Shown piece by piece: positions 40,928 to 45,791 of a stretch of 45,791 bases of DNA (within the stretch, counting starts at the first letter, position 1; every line of letters starts with the position of its first letter). The stretch spans positions 1 through 45,791 of the forward strand of contig JAAELQ010000126.1 in assembly GCA_024226515.1 (NCBI GenBank), given 5' to 3'. Below the pieces are notes generated by a model that searched no databases, had not been told where the DNA came from, and saw only the letters and a list, made by a program, of their open reading frames with translations. This DNA is from a bacterium. GTDB lineage: Bacteria > Acidobacteriota > Polarisedimenticolia > Polarisedimenticolales > Polarisedimenticolaceae. The position numbers and the translations under genes are program-made.

Positions 40928-43900
40928 GTGGCCAAGCCTTGTTCGCACCCCGTACTCAACCGCGCACTGCTTCTTGCGCTCTTGATGATGCTGCTCCCGG
41001 CCGTCGCTCTCGCGAAGGGTCACGACGGGGAGGGGGCCCTCCCACTGGGTGCGGACCGGGACGCGAACGGGGGCCTTCCCTGCTACGACGGCAACGAGGA
41101 AATGGATGGCTGCATCAATATTCCTTTCGCCACCGATTGCGGCGGCAGCAGCACCAGCTGTTGGGCCATCTCGCCCTGCGGCGGGAGCGGGCAGCGAGCG
41201 TGTTGCGCGGGGACACTGGAAGGAGCGGTCTGCGATTCGGGTCTTCAAGAGTATTTCGTCGATCCGGACAGTTTTGGTTTGTGCCCCGGTTATGCAGGTG
41301 GTTGCCTCTGCGGCGGAAACAACCAGAACGCTTTCAACACGGCGAGTTCGTTCTGCCAGGCGCCGAGCGCCTGTGGCGGTGACGGCGAGCGCGGTTGCTG
41401 CCCGGGCGAGCCTGGTCGGCCCACCGTCGGACATCCTGCGTGTGACGCGGACTTGCAGGAGTACGTTCCCTGCTTCGGCCCTACCTGCGGCTGTTCCTCC
41501 ACGACGTGTTACGCCGTCGCGCCATGCGGCGGGGAAAATCAACGCGCGTGCTGTCCGGGGGATCGGGCCACCGCCTGCGACGCCGACCTCATACAAAACA
41601 ACGTCGATCCCGACACGACAGGTGTGTGCAGCAGCTTCGCAGCGGGTTGTGGCTGTGAGGGCGATCCGAACAACACCTCGAGTGGGACCTGCGTGCTGCC
41701 GACGCCCTGTGGTGGGGACGGAGAGCGAGCGTGCTGTGCCGGCGAGCCGGAACGACCCACGGCCGGGGATCCTGCATGCGATGCGGGCTTCTTCGAGTAC
41801 CTCGGGTGCAGCGGCCCGGATTGCGAATGTTCCAGCAGCCGTTGTTACGCCGTCCCGCCCTGCGGCGGCGCCGGTCAGCGTGCGTGTTGCGCGGGCGAGC
41901 GGCCGCAGGGTGCTTGCAATACCGGCCTTGTCGAGGTCGCCTCGGACCCGGACGCGGCGGGAATCTGTGACGGGTTCTCCGTTGGCGCCTGCGTCTGTGG
42001 CCCGGACAATGAGCTGGTGACCACGACGTCGGATACGACCTGCTACGCGCCAACGTCCTGCGGCGGCCCGGGCCAACGCGCTTGCTGCTCGGCGGAGCCC
42101 GGTCGTCCGACCACCGCCGACTTCGCCTGTCCCAACGGGGACTACCTGCGCGAGGTGCCGGCCACGCCCGACCCCTCGTTGTTTTGCGGGCCGGACGCCG
42201 ATCTCTCGGGAGTCCTGACGAACAGCGTCTGCGAGGCTGTCGAACCCTGCGGCGGTCCAGGTGAACGTGGGTGCTGTTTCGGCAACGGGGCGGACGAACG
42301 GCTTGCGACAGGGGCCTGCGAGGCCGGACTGCTCGAGGTTCCCGGTTGCGACGACACTTTCAGTAGTTGCCTCTGCAGCGGTACGGACCGGATCATCAGT
42401 CCGCTCAACCCGGAATCGAACGGGACCTGTATCGAAGTCGCTCCGTGCGGCGGTGCCGGTGAGCGCGGCTGCTGTCTTGGAGATGAACAGCTGGCCACGG
42501 GCGCTTGTGAAGCGGGTCTCACCGAGATCACGAACGGCTGCACCGGCAACTGTTACTGCGGCGAGAACAGCTTGCTCAACGGTGCGCTGTCTTCCAGTAC
42601 CTGCATCAGCCTCGATCCGCCCGACTTTCCCATTGCCGAACCGGGGACCGACTGCACGCCCGGGACGCCCGGCTGTCCGCTGCGCGGGTACGCGGATATG
42701 CACGTGCACATGTTCGGACACCTGGCTCACGGCGGTGTCGCCTTCGTGGGAGAGCCGTACGACGCGCAGGGCGGTGTCAACGCTGCGCTGCGGCAGGATG
42801 CATGGACGACGGCGACCCGGGAGCTGGGAGGCGTCGCACAGACCGTGGTCGGCAAGGCCGGCGACCCGGTCCCGCCGTTGAACCAGGGCGAGTGCAACGA
42901 CATGAACGCGTTGAGCCGCGGGGGTCTGACCTGGACCGGTACCGAGTGCCAGGACGCATCGGGCAACCGAGTCGTCGAGTGGCACGGCGCTCACAGCGTG
43001 CTCTACGACACCATCGGCGCCGGCACGTTCGACATGGCGGGGAACGTCGACGCCAGCAATATCGACACGCCCGCCGGTCCGTTCGGGCCGAACGCGCCGT
43101 TCGGCGCGCCGGCGTTCAATGCCTGGCCGACCTGGACGACCACGGTGCATCAGCAGGTCTACCACAAGTGGTTGGAACGGGCGTACCAGGGCGGGCTGCG
43201 GCTGATGGTCATGATGGCCGTCAACAGCGAGGCGGCCTGCCGCACCGGCGACCGCCTGTCCGAAGTCGATTGCCGCATGTCGATGCTGCCGCCCGACCGA
43301 CTGCACGAGCTGGATTTCTACGACGACCGATTCAAGGTGTGCGACGGCACGACCTGTCCGGCGCCGGCCGCGACGGACCTGCCGTTGCCGCTGCTGCCGC
43401 CGATCGAGCTCCAGCTTCAGGCGACCCATGAGTTCGAGGATTGGTTGGATCAGCAGCCCGGCGGCGGCTGGTTCAAGGTCGTGCGCACCCCGGAGGAGGC
43501 GCGCCAGGTGATCTCGAACGGCAAGCTCGCCGTCGTGCTCAGCATCGAGGTCGATCACCTGTTCAACTGTCACGCCACGAACAGTGGGCCGGACTTTCCG
43601 AACGGCCAGCCGAGGCCCGCTTGCACGGCGAACGATGTGATCGCGGGCGTCGACGCGTACTACGAGAAGGGCGTGCGCCACATTTTCCCGGTGCACAACT
43701 TCGACAACGCGTTCGCCGGAACAGCCACCTGGATCAACTCGCTCAACGTCGGAAATCGGGCGATGGAAGGCCACTGGTTCGAGGTGGAGGAGTGCCCGCC
43801 GGTCGTCGCGCCCTACGACCCGCCCGGCGACGACGGGTACGGATTCAAGGCCAGCCTCGGTTTCGTCGAGAACCTGCTCGTCGCAATCGGCTTCCCCGAC

Positions 43901-45791
43901 TTCGACTTTTTCTGCACCGACGAGATCTTCGACTACTTCCTCGCCTGCGCGCTGGACCCAAACCAGGCGTGCGACAATCCGCCTGCCGATCCCCCGGGCT
44001 GCCTCTCGCTGGTCTTCGATCAGCGGCCGGTCTACGACACCAGCGAGATCAGCAGCTGCAATCAGCGGGGTCTCTCCGCAGATCTGACTGCCGGTGACAG
44101 CGATGCGATCGGACTGGGACCGTTCCTGATCGAGGCCATGATGGACAAGGGGATGTTGATCGACATCGATCACATGTCGATCAAGTCCCTCGATTCCACA
44201 CTGGACATCGCGGAGACCCGAGACTACCCGCTGGTGGCGAGTCACGGCCTGTTCTTCGAACTCCACAACCAGTTCTACGACGACGGCGGCGGCGGCCGGC
44301 ACGAACGGTTGCGTACCCGCGATCAACTCGATCGCATGGCCGGGCTGGGTAGTCTGGTCTCGGTGATGCTCAAGGATGACGCTCAGCCTGATTTCCTGAG
44401 AACGAAACAGACCATTCCGTACTTCCCCGTCACGGGGATGCCGACCATCCGCGACGATTGCCGTCACTCGACGAAGTCCTGGGCCCAGTCCTACGAGTAC
44501 GCCGTGGAGGTGATGGGCGGACCGGTGGCCGTCGGTAGCGACTGGAACGGCGTGGCGCAGCACCTTGGCCCGCGCTTCGGCAATCAGGGCTGCGGCGGAA
44601 GCGCGACGGTGATCATCGCCGACTTCGACCCCGACGACGGCGGTACGGGTCTGAGCCGCAAGCAGGAGCGCAGCGCTCAGGAGAAGGCGGACAACAAGCT
44701 CCAGTATCCGTTCACCCTTTCCGGCTTCGGTACGTTCGAAAGGCAGGAGACCGGGCAGAAGACATTCGACTTCAACTACGACGGGCTGGCCCACATCGGC
44801 CTGATGCCGGACATGCTGGGCGACCTGTTGCAGATCGGCTTGCGTGAGGAAGATCTCGACCCGCTGCTCCAATCGGCGGAGGCCTACGTCACGCTGTGGG
44901 AGAAGGCCGATTTCGTCGCCGGCAGGTCGGACGACCTCGGACCGGCGGCGCCCGCCGAGTGCGTGGACCGCACCGTCCCGGCCGGTCCGAACTGCTCGCC
45001 CGTCGACGTCTCGATCGCCGGGGAGGGTCTGGAGGGTAACCCGGGCCTCAGCCTGACGCAGAGCCCGGCGGGCCCGTACGGCGTGGGCACGCGCCAGGTG
45101 ACCCTGACCCTGGACCGAGCTGCCGGCCTGAGCTGTGAGGGCCCGGACACGTGCAGCGCCACGGTCACCGTGACCGCGGCTCCGCTCATCGAATGTCCGC
45201 CGGACATCGCGATCGCCTGCGGAGCGGACAGCAGCCCGGCCGCAACGGGCATGGCGACGAGTGCCGACAGCTGTCAGACGGCCGTCGTCAGCTCCAGCGA
45301 CAGACGGACTTCGCTCGGGTGCGATTGCTCGGGGAGGATCGTGCGCACGTGGACCGCGGTGAACTCGTCGGGTAGCGCGAGATGCACTCAGCTCATCGCG
45401 ATCGGCGACGCCGACCTCGACGGACTCGGCGACACGTGTGACAACTGCTCCGAGATCGCGAACGCCGATCAGACCGACACCGACGGTGACGACGCCGGCG
45501 ACGCCTGCGACCTCGACGACGACAACGACGGGGTCGCCGACACGAGCGACCCGCAGCCGCTCAATCCGGACTCCTGCGGCGACAGCGACACCGACACCTG
45601 TGACGATTGCGCGATCGGTTCGGACGGCTTCGGTCCGCAGGCGGACGGCCGGCCCGCGAACGACGGACTCGATACGGACGGCGACGGCCTGTGCGATGCC
45701 GGCGATCCGGACGACGACAACGACGGAGTGGGCGACCTCCAGGATCCCGATCCCACGAACCCGAATGTCTGTGCGGACACGGACAACGACA
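40928..45791 (+). CDS. giant exported Cys-rich-repeat / M19 dipeptidase-like / HYR / TSP3 protein (3' cut by window edge)
   Basis: The frame is open from GTG 40928 (AGGGAG upstream) to the window end, 1,621 visible residues. The signal peptide (about 1-32) includes ALLLALLMMLLPAVALA. Eight Cys-rich repeats (about 84-560) each contain CGGxGxRxCC. Residues about 585-1330 are an M19 membrane-dipeptidase-like domain: His592 and His594 (ADMHVHMF), Glu874 (LSIEVDH), His1082 (IDIDHMS), His1106 (VASHGLF) and Asp1205 (VGSDWNG) match the binuclear zinc ligands, with GVRHIFPVHNFDNAF preceding. It is about twice the usual M19 length because of insertions. Two HYR-like segments (about 1358-1490, ECPPDIAIACG) and Asp-rich TSP3 units follow to the edge. 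It probably hydrolyses a dipeptide-like or amide substrate outside the cell; specificity is unknown. Confidence 0.85.
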   Translation, partial: MAKPCSHPVLNRALLLALLMMLLPAVALAKGHDGEGALPLGADRDANGGLPCYDGNEEMDGCINIPFATDCGGSSTSCWAISPCGGSGQRACCAGTLEGAVCDSGLQEYFVDPDSFGLCPGYAGGCLCGGNNQNAFNTASSFCQAPSACGGDGERGCCPGEPGRPTVGHPACDADLQEYVPCFGPTCGCSSTTCYAVAPCGGENQRACCPGDRATACDADLIQNNVDPDTTGVCSSFAAGCGCEGDPNNTSSGTCVLPTPCGGDGERACCAGEPERPTAGDPACDAGFFEYLGCSGPDCECSSSRCYAVPPCGGAGQRACCAGERPQGACNTGLVEVASDPDAAGICDGFSVGACVCGPDNELVTTTSDTTCYAPTSCGGPGQRACCSAEPGRPTTADFACPNGDYLREVPATPDPSLFCGPDADLSGVLTNSVCEAVEPCGGPGERGCCFGNGADERLATGACEAGLLEVPGCDDTFSSCLCSGTDRIISPLNPESNGTCIEVAPCGGAGERGCCLGDEQLATGACEAGLTEITNGCTGNCYCGENSLLNGALSSSTCISLDPPDFPIAEPGTDCTPGTPGCPLRGYADMHVHMFGHLAHGGVAFVGEPYDAQGGVNAALRQDAWTTATRELGGVAQTVVGKAGDPVPPLNQGECNDMNALSRGGLTWTGTECQDASGNRVVEWHGAHSVLYDTIGAGTFDMAGNVDASNIDTPAGPFGPNAPFGAPAFNAWPTWTTTVHQQVYHKWLERAYQGGLRLMVMMAVNSEAACRTGDRLSEVDCRMSMLPPDRLHELDFYDDRFKVCDGTTCPAPAATDLPLPLLPPIELQLQATHEFEDWLDQQPGGGWFKVVRTPEEARQVISNGKLAVVLSIEVDHLFNCHATNSGPDFPNGQPRPACTANDVIAGVDAYYEKGVRHIFPVHNFDNAFAGTATWINSLNVGNRAMEGHWFEVEECPPVVAPYDPPGDDGYGFKASLGFVENLLVAIGFPDFDFFCTDEIFDYFLACALDPNQACDNPPADPPGCLSLVFDQRPVYDTSEISSCNQRGLSADLTAGDSDAIGLGPFLIEAMMDKGMLIDIDHMSIKSLDSTLDIAETRDYPLVASHGLFFELHNQFYDDGGGGRHERLRTRDQLDRMAGLGSLVSVMLKDDAQPDFLRTKQTIPYFPVTGMPTIRDDCRHSTKSWAQSYEYAVEVMGGPVAVGSDWNGVAQHLGPRFGNQGCGGSATVIIADFDPDDGGTGLSRKQERSAQEKADNKLQYPFTLSGFGTFERQETGQKTFDFNYDGLAHIGLMPDMLGDLLQIGLREEDLDPLLQSAEAYVTLWEKADFVAGRSDDLGPAAPAECVDRTVPAGPNCSPVDVSIAGEGLEGNPGLSLTQSPAGPYGVGTRQVTLTLDRAAGLSCEGPDTCSATVTVTAAPLIECPPDIAIACGADSSPAATGMATSADSCQTAVVSSSDRRTSLGCDCSGRIVRTWTAVNSSGSARCTQLIAIGDADLDGLGDTCDNCSEIANADQTDTDGDDAGDACDLDDDNDGVADTSDPQPLNPDSCGDSDTDTCDDCAIGSDGFGPQADGRPANDGLDTDGDGLCDAGDPDDDNDGVGDLQDPDPTNPNVCADTDND
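41177..42605 (+). repeat. eight Cys-rich CGGxGxRxCC repeats
   Basis: Eight coding repeats averaging about 180 bases. Each begins PCGGxGQRACC or a close variant (SACGGDGERGCC, TSCGGPGQRACC, EPCGGPGERGCC and others). The continuation is about 10-15 residues, C-x-x-G-L-x-E-x, a C-x-C pair, and a final Cys before the next unit. The regular six-to-eight-Cys spacing predicts disulfide-linked modules. No named domain is recognised. Confidence 0.8.

Noticed and set aside
40871..44872. A 1,333-codon open frame on the minus strand
   Set aside because: It is antisense to the giant plus-strand gene, which has a signal peptide, repeats and M19 motifs. The minus product is Arg/Val/Ala-rich low-complexity sequence typical of GC-rich shadows.

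Overview
The window is high-GC DNA from a Gram-negative bacterium. It encodes a lipoprotein secretin, a TonB-C-domain protein and at least ten exported proteins built from thrombospondin type-3 (TSP3), FG-GAP, LVIVD, HYR, MopE-like, dockerin-like and beta-helix modules. Such repertoires are typical of Acidobacteriota, Myxococcota and related deep lineages; the sequence does not fix the phylum. No rRNA, tRNA or CRISPR was seen.

Layout. 1-4.3 kb: the 3' end of what looks like a serine recombinase, a 45-residue membrane ORF, a large DUF2339 membrane protein whose stop codon lies inside a REP-like palindrome, a second strong hairpin, a decayed beta-helix gene end and a small conserved protein. 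4.4-12 kb: a frameshifted TSP3/FG-GAP giant, a metallo-beta-lactamase-like (DUF4336-type) protein, and divergent exported TolB-like and NIDO-like proteins. 12.2-22.6 kb: an 11-gene, tightly overlapping minus-strand operon for a type II secretion / type IV pilus-like machine (major pseudopilin, GspE-type ATPase, GspF-type platform, four further pseudopilins, PilM-PilN fusion, PilO-like, GspC/PilP-like, secretin), preceded by an HDOD regulator with a good promoter. 23.8-36.6 kb: a cluster of exported proteins: three paralogous beta-helix proteins, proteins with a shared 'PQNVY' repeat, a TPR-TonB_C protein, a dockerin-like protein coupled to a PQNVY protein, and a 20-unit LVIVD protein. 36.8-39.3 kb: a saccharopine-reductase / carboxyethylornithine-synthase-type pair, the only clear metabolic operon. 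39.6-45.8 kb: another PQNVY protein with a perfect terminator, then a giant exported protein running off the window, with eight Cys-rich CGGxGxRxCC repeats, an M19-type dipeptidase domain with all metal ligands, HYR-like and TSP3 segments.

How it fits together (inference). The secretion operon could export the surrounding calcium-binding, repeat-rich proteins, none of which carries a visible sortase or PEP-CTERM tail. The exported proteins share interchangeable modules: the same C-terminal repeats follow different heads, and gene ends are duplicated or left as remnants. This suggests active domain shuffling around the operon. The most novel-looking items are the Cys-rich-repeat M19 protein, the pseudopilins with two GspG-like heads, the PQNVY repeat family, and the domains nested inside single TSP3 repeats.
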